This document shows, piece by piece, positions 24,600 through 33,180 of a DNA stretch of 64,000 nucleotides. The translations under genes were made by a program, and so were the position numbers. Every line of letters starts with the position of its first letter. Position 1 is the stretch's first letter. The stretch is taken from the NCBI GenBank assembly GCA_016706865.1, contig JADJIS010000001.1:62001-126000 (forward strand). The letters are read 5' to 3'. Source of the stretch: Bacteroidota bacterium (lineage in GTDB: Bacteria; Bacteroidota; Bacteroidia; Chitinophagales; BACL12). Below the pieces are notes generated by a model. That model did no database searches. It worked only from the letters and a program-made list of their open reading frames with translations, and was not told the origin of the DNA.

Positions 24600-25751
24600 T
24601 CATTCGAACATGCCTTTCATCTTCTCAAAAAATCCCTTTTCCTTTTGATTTACATCAGGCTGAAAATTTTTGGATGATTTTAGTTTTTCGAGCATTTTCT
24701 TTTCTTCGGAAGATAAATGTTTTGGAACCCAAACATGGACTTCAATTATCTGATCACCTTTGCCATAACTATTTAATGCGGGTAGTCCTTTTCCTTTTAA
24801 TCGCATAATATGTCCGCCTTGTGTTCCTTCCGGAATATTTACGCGAACTTTTCCGTCGATAGTTGGAATTTCCACTTTTGTTCCTAACGCAGCATCTGCA
24901 AAACTGATATATAAATTATAGAGAACATGATTTCCTTCGCGTTTTAATTCCGCATCTTTTATTTCTTCAATGGAAATTAAAAGATCTCCGTTTGGTCCGC
25001 CTTTTTCTCCTGCATTACCTTTACCATTCATCGATAATTCTATACCATCGTGAACACCTGCCGGTATATCAATATTAATTGTGTCCTCGGCATACATTCT
25101 TCCTGCACCGTGGCATTTTGTACAATTTGCAGTAACCTGTTGGCCTGATCCGTGACAAGTGTGACATGTTTGTGTTGTTGCCATTTGTCCGAGGATGGTA
25201 TTTTGAACTCTCCTCACATAACCTGAACCCTGACAAGTTTTACAAGTGCTTACACTTGATGCATCCTTTGCTCCGCTTCCGTTGCAAGTATCACAAACAA
25301 CATATTTTTTTACTTTGATTGTTTTGCGTGTGCCTTCTGCAATTTCTTTTAAGGTGAGTTTTACTTTAATGCGAATATTTGATCCACGAACTCCTCTTTG
25401 TCTTTGTTGTTGTTGTCTTCTTCCACCCCCACCAAAAAAATCTCCAAAAACAGATTCACCAAAAACATCACCGAACTGACTGAAAATATCATCCATGTTC
25501 ATGTGACCGGCACCGCCGTTTGCACCTCCAACTCCCTGATGACCATATTGATCGTAACGCGCTTTTTTCTGAGGGTCGCTCAATACTTCATAAGCCTCGG
25601 CAGCTTCTTTGAACATCTCCTCCGATTCTTTATTTCCGGGATTCTTATCAGGATGATATTGTAATGCCATTTTCCGATAGGCCTTTTTAATTTCCTCCGC
25701 TGTCGACGATTTTGTCACCCCTAAAATTTCGTAAAAATCTCTTTTAGCCAT
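24600..25751 (-). CDS. dnaJ: Chaperone protein DnaJ
   Basis: Co-chaperone that delivers substrates to DnaK and stimulates its ATPase. 383 residues in the standard order: J domain with HPD (33-35) in LQYHPDKNPG, a Gly/Phe-rich linker (NGGAGHMNMDD...VFGDFFGGGG), four zinc-finger CxxCxGxG repeats (CDTCNGSG, CKTCQGSG, CHTCHGSG, CTKCHGAG) and the C-terminal substrate domain. It follows grpE by 74 bases on the same strand, the usual grpE-dnaJ operon. Confidence 0.97.
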   Translation of the reverse strand: MAKRDFYEILGVTKSSTAEEIKKAYRKMALQYHPDKNPGNKESEEMFKEAAEAYEVLSDPQKKARYDQYGHQGVGGANGGAGHMNMDDIFSQFGDVFGESVFGDFFGGGGRRQQQQRQRGVRGSNIRIKVKLTLKEIAEGTRKTIKVKKYVVCDTCNGSGAKDASSVSTCKTCQGSGYVRRVQNTILGQMATTQTCHTCHGSGQQVTANCTKCHGAGRMYAEDTINIDIPAGVHDGIELSMNGKGNAGEKGGPNGDLLISIEEIKDAELKREGNHVLYNLYISFADAALGTKVEIPTIDGKVRVNIPEGTQGGHIMRLKGKGLPALNSYGKGDQIIEVHVWVPKHLSSEEKKMLEKLKSSKNFQPDVNQKEKGFFEKMKGMFE

Positions 25752-25825
25752 ATTAAATTCCCGGATGGGATAATCTAGTTAATGTTATTGCTTAATTTGT
25801 TTATTGAATTTGGCGGAAGATAAAA

Positions 25826-26359
25826 TTATTTGCCGATAACAACCTTGGCATATCTGATAATTTTATCGTTTAATGTATATCCTTTTTCCAATATCTCTAC
25901 CACCTTGCCTTTCAGATCTTCAGATGGAGCAGGAATTTCGGTAATGGCTTCCATCATATCGGTATTAAATTCCAGACCTTTACACTCAATTTCCCGGAGC
26001 CCTTTTTGCGACATGATATTCTTCACTTTTTCGCTGATGAGTTTAAGTCCTTCCTTCACTGCATCAATATCTTTTGCAGCGGAAACAACCTGCTCTGCGC
26101 GATCAATATCATCCAAAGCGGGTAAAAGATCCTTTATCACTTCCTGACCGGCAGTTTTAAATAATTCAATTCTTTCGCGGGAAGTACGGCGTTTGAAATT
26201 TTCGAATTCAGCCAAAAGCCTGATGTACTTGTCCTTTTGTTCTTCCAAATCCTTTACAAAAGTGGTTGCATCATCAATTATTTCCCCTTCTACCGGCAAT
26301 GCATGCTCATTACCGTTTTCTTCGTTCCCTTGTTCTGATATATCCTTTTCTTCTATCAT
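25826..26359 (-). CDS. grpE: Nucleotide exchange factor GrpE
   Basis: Releases ADP from DnaK. The ATG at 26359 (MIEEKDISEQGNEENGNEHA) gives 177 residues with the usual acidic disordered start. The upstream ATG at 26425 would add 22 basic residues that look non-native. The long dimer helix includes DKYIRLLAEFENFKRRTSRE, and the C-terminal beta domain ends KGYTLNDKIIRYAKVVIGK, both family hallmarks. Operon with dnaJ. Confidence 0.93.
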   Translation of the reverse strand: MIEEKDISEQGNEENGNEHALPVEGEIIDDATTFVKDLEEQKDKYIRLLAEFENFKRRTSRERIELFKTAGQEVIKDLLPALDDIDRAEQVVSAAKDIDAVKEGLKLISEKVKNIMSQKGLREIECKGLEFNTDMMEAITEIPAPSEDLKGKVVEILEKGYTLNDKIIRYAKVVIGK

Positions 26360-26514
26360 AATGTTAGAATTGCTTTTTTTTGACGAATTGGCGCAATATT
26401 CCCGGATATTCCGAAAAATATTCACATACCCGCGGGTTCAAAAATACTGCCACCGGAGCAATCATTGCCAAATTGACATTAATAAACTGTAAGAAATGCT
26501 GAAAAGATTGAGAA

Positions 26515-27084
26515 TCAGCTGCCCAAATTTTCCTTTATTATGTTCTCCAGATCTTTGATCAGGATGTTCTTTTTCACAATAACGCCATTTCCATCTATTA
26601 GAAAATATTGTGGGAGAAACCCAACATTATATTTGATTGCGGCAGGTGCGTTCCAGGCTTTAGTATCCAATGCCTGACAAGGCCAGGTTATATTATCCTG
26701 TTTTATTGCATCTGCCCACTTAGATTTATCAGTATCAAGTGAAAGACTATAAATACAAAATCCGTTTCCATTTTCAAATTCGGAACCCCTGTATTTTTGA
26801 TACAAGCGCTGCATTTCAAAATGATTTGATCTTGCTGCTGAATTCCCGGATTCCCAAAATTCTATTAGAACATAGGATCCTTTTAGCTCAGAAAGTGCAA
26901 TAGACATTCCCTCTGTACCCAAAGCAACAATTTCCGGAGAAATATTACCTGTTGCTGTTCCCGTAACTTTATTTGTTACAGAACATCTTGTAAAGGATAA
27001 AAGAATAATAATTGCAAAAAAGAACGTTAATTTAATAATTTGAGTGTGTGGTTTAAATGGTTTTCGAGGAGTGGATTGCATCAT
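26515..27084 (-). CDS. Thioredoxin-like envelope protein without CxxC, 189 aa
   Basis: A hydrophobic segment at residues 17-32 leads to Cys34 (LLSFTRC), a poor but possible lipobox. The mature part is a TlpA/AhpC-TSA-like thioredoxin fold: LSELKGSYVLIEFWESGNSAA at the active-site loop, SLSLDTDKSKWADAI and the cis-Pro loop GFLPQYFLID. The usual WCxxC is replaced by ESGNSAA, so disulfide redox activity is not expected. The neighbouring 173-aa protein is a close paralogue, 14 bases away. Confidence 0.75.
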   Translation of the reverse strand: MMQSTPRKPFKPHTQIIKLTFFFAIIILLSFTRCSVTNKVTGTATGNISPEIVALGTEGMSIALSELKGSYVLIEFWESGNSAARSNHFEMQRLYQKYRGSEFENGNGFCIYSLSLDTDKSKWADAIKQDNITWPCQALDTKAWNAPAAIKYNVGFLPQYFLIDGNGVIVKKNILIKDLENIIKENLGS

Positions 27085-27098
27085 TGTTAATTTATTAA

Positions 27099-27620
27099 TT
27101 ATTCTATATATGATTTCAAAATTGTTTCCAGATCAGATATAATAATATTATGTTGAAGAATAATACCTTCTCCATTCAGCAAATAATATTTGGGTAATGA
27201 AGCTACCGCATAGTCTAATAAAGGTTTTGCATTCCATCCATCGGTATCAATAACCTGTGATGGCCACACCATGATATCTTCTTTAATTGCGGATAACCAC
27301 TTAGCCTTGTCACTATCTATTGAAATACTGTAAATGGTAAATCCTGTTCCATCTTTAAAATTTTCATCACGATATTTCTGATACATTCTTCCCATTTCAA
27401 AATGATTCTTTCTCGCCTGACTATTTCCTGCTTCCCAAAATTCGATAAGAACATATTTTCCACGCTGACTACTCAGGTTTATAATATTACCACCCGGATC
27501 AGTTGCTGAAATTTCGGGCGCAATATTTCCCGTGCGTATACCCGATACTGCTTTCTGAACAGTACACGCTCCTAAAACGAGTGCACATAAAATGCCTGCA
27601 AATATGAAATATGCTTTCAA
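27099..27620 (-). CDS. Thioredoxin-like lipoprotein without CxxC, 173 aa
   Basis: Canonical lipoprotein signal peptide with lipobox VLGAC (Cys19). The fold is the same as in the downstream paralogue: GKYVLIEFWEAGNSQARKNH, a middle strand SISIDSDKAKWLSAI and the cis-Pro loop SLPKYYLLNGEG. The position of the CxxC pair reads AGNSQ, so it is a redox-inactive relative of TlpA. Gene duplication followed by retention of both copies suggests a binding or structural role in the envelope. Confidence 0.8.
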   Translation of the reverse strand: MKAYFIFAGILCALVLGACTVQKAVSGIRTGNIAPEISATDPGGNIINLSSQRGKYVLIEFWEAGNSQARKNHFEMGRMYQKYRDENFKDGTGFTIYSISIDSDKAKWLSAIKEDIMVWPSQVIDTDGWNAKPLLDYAVASLPKYYLLNGEGIILQHNIIISDLETILKSYIE

Positions 27621-27797
27621 TACAAAGGATAATTAATTAATCCAATAATTTTACAATCATGTGTGAAACCGTTTGGGGAAGTGTGGGGTTCCCCGCTGTA
27701 AAAATGGAAACACAAAGTTAAATTAAGGTTATCAATTCAACATCATGTTTTCAACACTTATAAGAGTAATTTGTAAGGAAAAGAGTTGCAAGGGTTA

Positions 27798-29090
27798 TTA
27801 AACTCTTGTGATTTGCGCTCCGATAGCCTGAAGGCGTTTGTCTATTTGCTGATACCCTCTGTCAATTTGTTCAATATTGCGGATGATGCTTTTTCCTTCG
27901 GCAGAAAGGGCTGCAATTAATAATGCAACACCTGCTCTGATATCAGGTGAGCTCATTTCTATTCCTTTCAACTTAAACTTTCTATCTAAACCAATTACCG
28001 TAGCCCTATGCGGATCGCAGAGAATGATCTGCGCACCCATTTCAATTAATTTATCAACGAAAAACAATCTGCTTTCAAACATTTTTTGATGCACCAGCAC
28101 CGAACCCTGTGCCTGTGTTGCAACAACCAGTATTATACTAATAAGATCGGGTGTAAATCCCGGCCAAGGCGCATCTGCAATTGATAAAATGGATCCATCG
28201 AGAAAATTCTGGATGGCATAATTCTTTTGTTCCGGAATAAAAATATCATCTCCCCTCAACTCCATTTGAATGCCCATCCTACTAAAAATTTCAGGGATAA
28301 CACCCAACATATCGTAACGCACATTTTTTATCGTGATCTCGCTTTGTGTCATTGCTGCCAGACCGATAAAACTTCCAATTTCTATCATATCGGGTAAAAT
28401 GCGATGTTCACATCCTCCCAAACTTTCCACTCCATCTATGTATAATAAATTGGAACCTATTCCGCTTATTTTGGCACCCATGCTCACAAGCATATGGCAA
28501 AGCTGTTGCAGATAAGGTTCGCAGGCGGCATTGTAAATGGTTGTTCTACCCTCTGCTAAAACTGCTGCCATTAAAATATTGGCAGTTCCTGTAACGGAGG
28601 CCTCATCCAGCAGCATATAGGCTCCCTTTAATCTTTCGGCACTAATTGCACCTGTATTTTGATCAAAATGAGCCCCAAGTTTCATGAAACCAATGATGTG
28701 GGTATCCAGACGTCTGCGTCCAATTTTATCGCCACCGGGTTTAGATAAAGTTGCGTGTTTGAAACGCGCCAAAAGTGGTCCCATAACCATCACGGAGCCG
28801 CGCATTTTGCGACTTTTATCAATAAAATCGTCGCTGTTGATATATGCTAAATTGATATTATCAGCTTGAAAAATACAGGTATCACGCGTTGGGCGTTCCA
28901 CTTTTACACCCATATCGGCGACCAATTCAATTAAGAAATTGACATCGCGGATATCCGGAATATTTGAAATTGTTACCTTTTGGTCGGTGAGCAATACTGC
29001 ACAAATAACCTGAAGAGCCTCATTTTTTGCGCCCTGAGGCACAAGTTCGCCTTTCAGCTTGTTGCCTCCTACAATTTCAAATGCATCCAT
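27798..29090 (-). CDS. murA: UDP-N-acetylglucosamine 1-carboxyvinyltransferase (MurA) with Asp in place of the active-site Cys
   Basis: First committed step of peptidoglycan synthesis: transfer of enolpyruvate from PEP to UDP-GlcNAc. 430 residues, usual length. Conserved features include GAKNEALQVICA (residues 20-31), RKMRGSVMVMGPLLARF and RAGVALLIAAL. The flexible loop reads SKPGGDKIGRRRLDTH; residue 121 is Asp (codon 28728-28730), where Escherichia coli has Cys115. Asp-type MurA enzymes are active but not alkylated by fosfomycin. The start overlaps the last base of the DUF4290 gene's stop. Confidence 0.95.
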   Translation of the reverse strand: MDAFEIVGGNKLKGELVPQGAKNEALQVICAVLLTDQKVTISNIPDIRDVNFLIELVADMGVKVERPTRDTCIFQADNINLAYINSDDFIDKSRKMRGSVMVMGPLLARFKHATLSKPGGDKIGRRRLDTHIIGFMKLGAHFDQNTGAISAERLKGAYMLLDEASVTGTANILMAAVLAEGRTTIYNAACEPYLQQLCHMLVSMGAKISGIGSNLLYIDGVESLGGCEHRILPDMIEIGSFIGLAAMTQSEITIKNVRYDMLGVIPEIFSRMGIQMELRGDDIFIPEQKNYAIQNFLDGSILSIADAPWPGFTPDLISIILVVATQAQGSVLVHQKMFESRLFFVDKLIEMGAQIILCDPHRATVIGLDRKFKLKGIEMSSPDIRAGVALLIAALSAEGKSIIRNIEQIDRGYQQIDKRLQAIGAQITRV

Positions 29091-29767
29091 TAACGGTTCT
29101 TTTTGAAATTTTGATAATTTGGATTTTGGCCCTGTCCCGGACGTTTAAAGTTTCTTCCGCCCTGATTTTGAAAGTTTTTATTTGGACGGTTTTGTTGCTG
29201 CTGTTGAGGTTGACGGCGAGTGGATTTTGTTAATGTATCCAGATCGGTATTTTCCTGTAATTGTAATTGATTATCGCTCAAACTCTGAAGATCAGATTTA
29301 ATGGTTTCATCATTAACATCCTCATTATTCCAATTCTGATGCACAAGTTTCATATAATTTCCGATCACCTGCGCAAACTCTTGTTTCATTGCCGGATCTT
29401 CCATTTTGGCCGCCTTATTAACACATGATTCCACGTTTTTACCATAATGGGCAAAACGAATTTTCTGACGAGGATACTTCAGTTTAATATTTTTCCGTCG
29501 CAACAACTCGCGCTCCGGGGTTGGATAAGGTGAATTTGCATTTAATTTGAAATCACTCATCATATAGATGTGATCCCATAATTTATGACGGAAGTCTTCT
29601 ACGTTGCGCAGTGTAGGATTCATTGTTCCCATAAGATCGATGATATCCTGCACAAGTTTGTTGCGCACTTCTCCATCTTCAATCGTGCACGCATGTTCCA
29701 CCAGTATCTGTATATGACGGCCGTATTCGCGAAGTATCATTTTTGGCCGCTGAGTATTGTAAGGCAT
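29090..29767 (-). CDS. DUF4290 protein, 225 aa
   Basis: Residues 1-150 (MPYNTQRPKMILREYGRHIQ, LVDIMGTMNPTLRN-type helix pairs, FRHKLWDHIYMM, YPTPERELL) match DUF4290, a Bacteroidota family regularly found directly upstream of murA. The tail from residue 175 is rich in Gln, Asn, Arg and Gly (TRRQPQQQQQNRPNKNF...) and should be disordered, perhaps nucleic-acid binding. Its stop overlaps the murA start by one base, indicating coupled translation. Molecular function is unknown. Confidence 0.88.
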   Translation of the reverse strand: MPYNTQRPKMILREYGRHIQILVEHACTIEDGEVRNKLVQDIIDLMGTMNPTLRNVEDFRHKLWDHIYMMSDFKLNANSPYPTPERELLRRKNIKLKYPRQKIRFAHYGKNVESCVNKAAKMEDPAMKQEFAQVIGNYMKLVHQNWNNEDVNDETIKSDLQSLSDNQLQLQENTDLDTLTKSTRRQPQQQQQNRPNKNFQNQGGRNFKRPGQGQNPNYQNFKKNR

Positions 29768-30263
29768 TTATTAATTATTTATCGTAAAGGTATACAAAAG
29801 ATTCGAAGGGGAAGCCCTTGAAGATTCGAAGGGAGAAGATTCGAAGATTCGAAGGTGAAGGATCTAAGGAATAAATAAGGAAGGAAGAGGTGTAAGGTTA
29901 AAAAAGGGCGATTGATTTTACTTGTAAATTTTACAACCTAATGCTAACTTTTACTTTGTAATAAAATTTTCCAAATTAAATCAATGTAAGTCGTGTCATG
30001 TATCCTGATTACTGTGTCTAATTTAAGAAGGAAGAGGTCGAAAGGTTAAAAAAGGGGCATCCAATTATAGGTATCATCAATTTATTCTTTCTTTCATTTT
30101 TTTATCATTCTTTTTTATCACTTCTTTTTTTTATCCAGTTAAATCCGCACAATCCGCGTCATCAGCGTTCCCCTTTTTTTCATTCCTATTTATTTTCCCC
30201 TTCCATTAGACCTACACAGGTTTTCGAAACCTGTGAGGTCGTCGGGCCTCATTCCTTCATTTT
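29768..30263. repeat. Gap with GATTCGAAGG repeats and widespread intergenic modules
   Basis: Near the DUF4290 start lies a run of GAAGATTCGAAGG units (29800-29862). Further right, TTCATTTTTTTATCATTCTT-type T-rich repeats (30080-30130) precede the module AATCCGCACAATCCGCGTCA (30145-30164), a sequence type seen between genes in many Bacteroidota. A palindrome at 30209-30240 closes the gap. No gene is visible. Confidence 0.55.
30209..30240. repeat. Imperfect palindrome GACCTACACAGG...CCTGTGAGGTC
   Basis: Arms GACCT(A)CACAGGTTT and AAACCTGTGAGGTC around TCG, with a single extra base. It lies 24 bases past the stop of the Spy-like gene and could form a hairpin transcript end. The same kind of palindrome is common between genes in Bacteroidota genomes. 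Confidence 0.6.
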
Positions 30264-30737
30264 TCATTCTTTCATTTTTTCATTTTTTCCCGGAGGTCCT
30301 TGTCGTTTCTCTGAAGCATGTTGGATCATTTGGCGTTTGAATTCATTTTCGGCATCGGCTAATAGGGCAACTTTTTTTAGGGGTAAAACTTTTTTGAATT
30401 CTTCTGCATATTTTTTCTTGAGATCGAGCATTTTTTGATCATTTTCGAAATGGGAGGAGATGAATTTATTTAATTCTTCCTCGTTCATATCGTTAATGCT
30501 TTTACCATCCTTTAATGCTTTATCTGCATCCATTACTATTTTAATTTCGTCGCGCATTTTATTGTAAACGGGCCAGAATTTTTGTGCTTCCTCGGAAGTA
30601 AGATCCAGATATTTTGTTAAAAATGCAATGCGCAAAGGTTCTATTTTTTCTTCATCGAACATAGGTGGTGGCGGACCTTGCGAGAATGCCGCTGTAGAAA
30701 ATAAACCTAAAAGGAAAATGATAGTTAGTTTTTTCAT
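30264..30737 (-). CDS. Spy/LTxxQ-like periplasmic protein, probable ECF sigma sensor
   Basis: A signal peptide (MKKLTIIFLLGLFSTAAFS) precedes QGPPPPMFDEEKIEPLRIAF. The helical body includes LTKYLDLTSEEAQKFWPVYN, a form of the LTxxQ motif of Spy/CpxP-type periplasmic proteins. In Bacteroidota this family is often annotated as a sensor of ECF-type sigma factors. Here it lies 30 bases after a putative anti-sigma gene and downstream of an ECF sigma gene, which fits that role. Confidence 0.75.
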   Translation of the reverse strand: MKKLTIIFLLGLFSTAAFSQGPPPPMFDEEKIEPLRIAFLTKYLDLTSEEAQKFWPVYNKMRDEIKIVMDADKALKDGKSINDMNEEELNKFISSHFENDQKMLDLKKKYAEEFKKVLPLKKVALLADAENEFKRQMIQHASEKRQGPPGKNEKMKE

Positions 30738-30767
30738 AATGATTGGTTTTGGTTAATGAGCTCAGGA

Positions 30768-31373
30768 TTATATTCCAAGGTCTTCAAATAAAGCTGCATC
30801 ATTTAAATAATCCTGAATTGTTTGATCGTCTAATTGTTTTAATAATTCTTCATCCAATAAATTTTCATTTTTTTGGGGGGATGATGTTTCGTGCATAATT
30901 TGTTCGTTCACATCTTCCGAAATTTTTTCAATTACCGAAGCATCGCTGATAAAATCTGTTTCAAATAATAATTCAGTGTCAATATCCTCCACATTCTGTA
31001 TTAAATAATTTTGTAACTCTTCTGAACTTATGGATGCTATTTGTGTATATATAAAATTATCTATCTCCGCATTATTCATCTTTGCCAATTGCATTTCAAG
31101 CCCATCATTTTTATTTCCAAATATCTTAACCCCAATAAATACCAATACAAATACCGCAGCAATTCCCGAAACATATTTTAACCAGGTAAGACGAATAATT
31201 TTTTTATTATTATTTATATCCTTCTCAGCATAAATTGTTTTATTCAGAATATCACTTTCCAACTCTTCAAAATATCCAATCGGAAAATTTAACCCCCCAT
31301 CATCCGGCATATCCTTTAATATGCTGTTCAGCTCCTCTAATTCGCGTTTGATATTTTGTTTTTCGTTTTTCAT
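30768..31373 (-). CDS. Putative anti-sigma factor, single-pass membrane protein
   Basis: 201 residues: a cytoplasmic N-terminus of 60 residues (KRELEELNSILKDMPDDGGL), one membrane helix at about 65-84 (YVSGIAAVFVLVFIGVKIF), and an acidic outer domain with repeated LLDEELLKQL/DYLNDAALFE-type helices. Its position between an ECF sigma gene and a periplasmic sensor supports an anti-sigma role; no zinc-binding anti-sigma motif was seen, so this is inference from context. Confidence 0.6.
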   Translation of the reverse strand: MKNEKQNIKRELEELNSILKDMPDDGGLNFPIGYFEELESDILNKTIYAEKDINNNKKIIRLTWLKYVSGIAAVFVLVFIGVKIFGNKNDGLEMQLAKMNNAEIDNFIYTQIASISSEELQNYLIQNVEDIDTELLFETDFISDASVIEKISEDVNEQIMHETSSPQKNENLLDEELLKQLDDQTIQDYLNDAALFEDLGI

Positions 31374-31523
31374 TTTTATTATCCAAAAGTCTTCATCTTG
31401 ATGCGAGGAACCTTGTTGCTACCTGCATCACACTCATAACTCATAACTCTTATAATTGACACCCGTCACAAATCTCCTTTTCTGCCACTGCCTACTGCCT
31501 ACTCTCCCCTATGACTCCCCTCC

Positions 31524-32075
31524 TCACCCAAAGTTTAATCCCTCCTTCAAAATAACCTCAATTTTTTTCACTGCATGATGAAAACTTGCTTTCAGTGCAC
31601 CTGTGGAAGTTCCCAATATTTCTTCCATTTCCTCGTATTTCATTTCGTCAAAATAACGCATGATAAACACCTGTTTTTGTTTTGCGGGAAGGGTATCAAT
31701 GGCTGACTGCAACTTTTCTTTCAATGTTTCACCATCCATCCACACCTCTTCTTTTAAGGAGCTTACAAAAGAATTATTTTCTATTGCCGTACCGGAATTA
31801 TTTTTTCTATATCTGTCTTGTAAAAAGGTGATGGATTCATTTGTTGCAATGCGATATAACCAGGTAAATAACTGACTATCCTCCCTGAAATTCGGCAATC
31901 CTTTCCATGCTTTTATAAAACAATTTTGCACCACATCGTTTGCATCATCGTGATCGGTGACCATTCGTCGAACATGCCAATAAATTTTTTTCGAATAAAC
32001 AGAAACGAGATGTTTAAAACCGAGATCCCTGGTTTTTTCATTGAGACATAGATGGAGGATCTCTTTATCTGTCAT
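31524..32075 (-). CDS. ECF-type RNA polymerase sigma factor
   Basis: 183 residues with region 2 (DANDVVQNCFIKAWKGLPNF, SQLFTWLYRIATNES) and region 4 (DTLPAKQKQVFIMRYFDEMK, YEEMEEILGTSTGALKASFH). The order sigma, membrane protein, Spy-like protein on one strand suggests an envelope-stress regulon. The 150-base gap to the next gene carries short ACTCATAACTC repeats, so the genes may not be a single transcript. Confidence 0.92.
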   Translation of the reverse strand: MTDKEILHLCLNEKTRDLGFKHLVSVYSKKIYWHVRRMVTDHDDANDVVQNCFIKAWKGLPNFREDSQLFTWLYRIATNESITFLQDRYRKNNSGTAIENNSFVSSLKEEVWMDGETLKEKLQSAIDTLPAKQKQVFIMRYFDEMKYEEMEEILGTSTGALKASFHHAVKKIEVILKEGLNFG

Positions 32076-32212
32076 TTTATGACGTAGGACATAGGATATA
32101 GGACATAGGACTAGACATAGGACATTGGAAAAATGACATAGGACTGGACATTGGACTTTGGTAATATCAATAATGACTAATGACTATTGACTCCTGACCA
32201 TTGACTCCTGTC
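32076..32212. repeat. Gap with GACATAGGACAT repeats
   Basis: Between the sigma gene and the transketolase gene, units such as GGACATAGGA and GACATTGGAC repeat six or more times, followed by TGACTATTGACTCCTGACCA. These are the reverse-orientation relatives of the repeats at 24170-24560. Confidence 0.65.
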
Positions 32213-33169
32213 TCACCCCTTCCTCTGCATCACTTTTAATGCTGCGTCAACCACATGTTGTGTACTCATACCGTATTTAGTGAGTAATTGTTCTGCAGTT
32301 CCGCTTTCGCCGAATTTGTCGTGAACTCCTACATATTCGATTGGTGCGGGAGTATTTTCACTTACTGTTTTTGCAATTGCACTTCCTAATCCACCAATTA
32401 TCTGGTGTTCTTCGGCAGTTACCACACAACGCGTTTTAGCAACAGACTGTATGACTGCATCAACATCCAAAGGTTTAATGGTATGTATATTAATTAGATC
32501 TACGGAGTAACCTTTTTCTACTAAAATTTTTGCAGCTTCAATTGCCTTAATAACAAGGTGACCCGTTGCAAAAATGGAAACATCTTTTCCATCCTGAATT
32601 TTCCAGGCCTTTCCAATTTCAAATTTTTCGGTGGTAGGATAAAAAATGGGCCATTTTGGTCTTCCAAAACGAAGATAAACAGGGCCCATATGTTCAGCTG
32701 CCGCAATTGTTGCAGCTTTGGTTTGATTGTAATCACAAGGATTGATAACCACGAAATTTGGCAACATTTGCATCAAACCGATATCTTCCAATATCTGGTG
32801 AGTTGCGCCATCTTCCCCCAAAGTAACACCGGCATGGGAAGCCGCGATCTTTACATTTTTATTGGAATAGGCTACCGACTGTCGGATCTGGTCGTATACG
32901 CGACCTGTAGCGAAATTGGCAAAGGTACAGGCGAAGGGTATCTTGCCCCCAATTGTTAGTCCTGCGGCTATTCCTGTCATATTTGCCTCGGCAATACCGC
33001 ACTGGAAAAAGCGTTCAGGATGGTTTTTAATGAAATCGTCGAGTTTTAAGGAACCAACTAGGTCGGCACAAAGGGCAACAACTTCCGGGTTCAACTTTCC
33101 TAATTCCGACATACCTGCGCCGAAACCGGAACGCGTGTCTTTCTGATTGGTGTAATCTACGTTTATCAC
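32213..33169 (-). CDS. Transketolase, C-terminal subunit
   Basis: 318 residues corresponding to the pyrimidine-binding and C-terminal domains of transketolase. Motifs: FQCGIAEANMTGIAAGLTIG with the catalytic Glu for cofactor activation, ASHAGVTLGEDGATHQ, and VVTAEEHQIIGGLGSAIAKT. It needs the N-terminal subunit, which is encoded at 38669-39514 rather than next door. Together they transfer two-carbon units in the pentose phosphate pathway. Confidence 0.93.
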   Translation of the reverse strand: MINVDYTNQKDTRSGFGAGMSELGKLNPEVVALCADLVGSLKLDDFIKNHPERFFQCGIAEANMTGIAAGLTIGGKIPFACTFANFATGRVYDQIRQSVAYSNKNVKIAASHAGVTLGEDGATHQILEDIGLMQMLPNFVVINPCDYNQTKAATIAAAEHMGPVYLRFGRPKWPIFYPTTEKFEIGKAWKIQDGKDVSIFATGHLVIKAIEAAKILVEKGYSVDLINIHTIKPLDVDAVIQSVAKTRCVVTAEEHQIIGGLGSAIAKTVSENTPAPIEYVGVHDKFGESGTAEQLLTKYGMSTQHVVDAALKVMQRKG

Positions 33170-33180
33170 TATTACAATTT

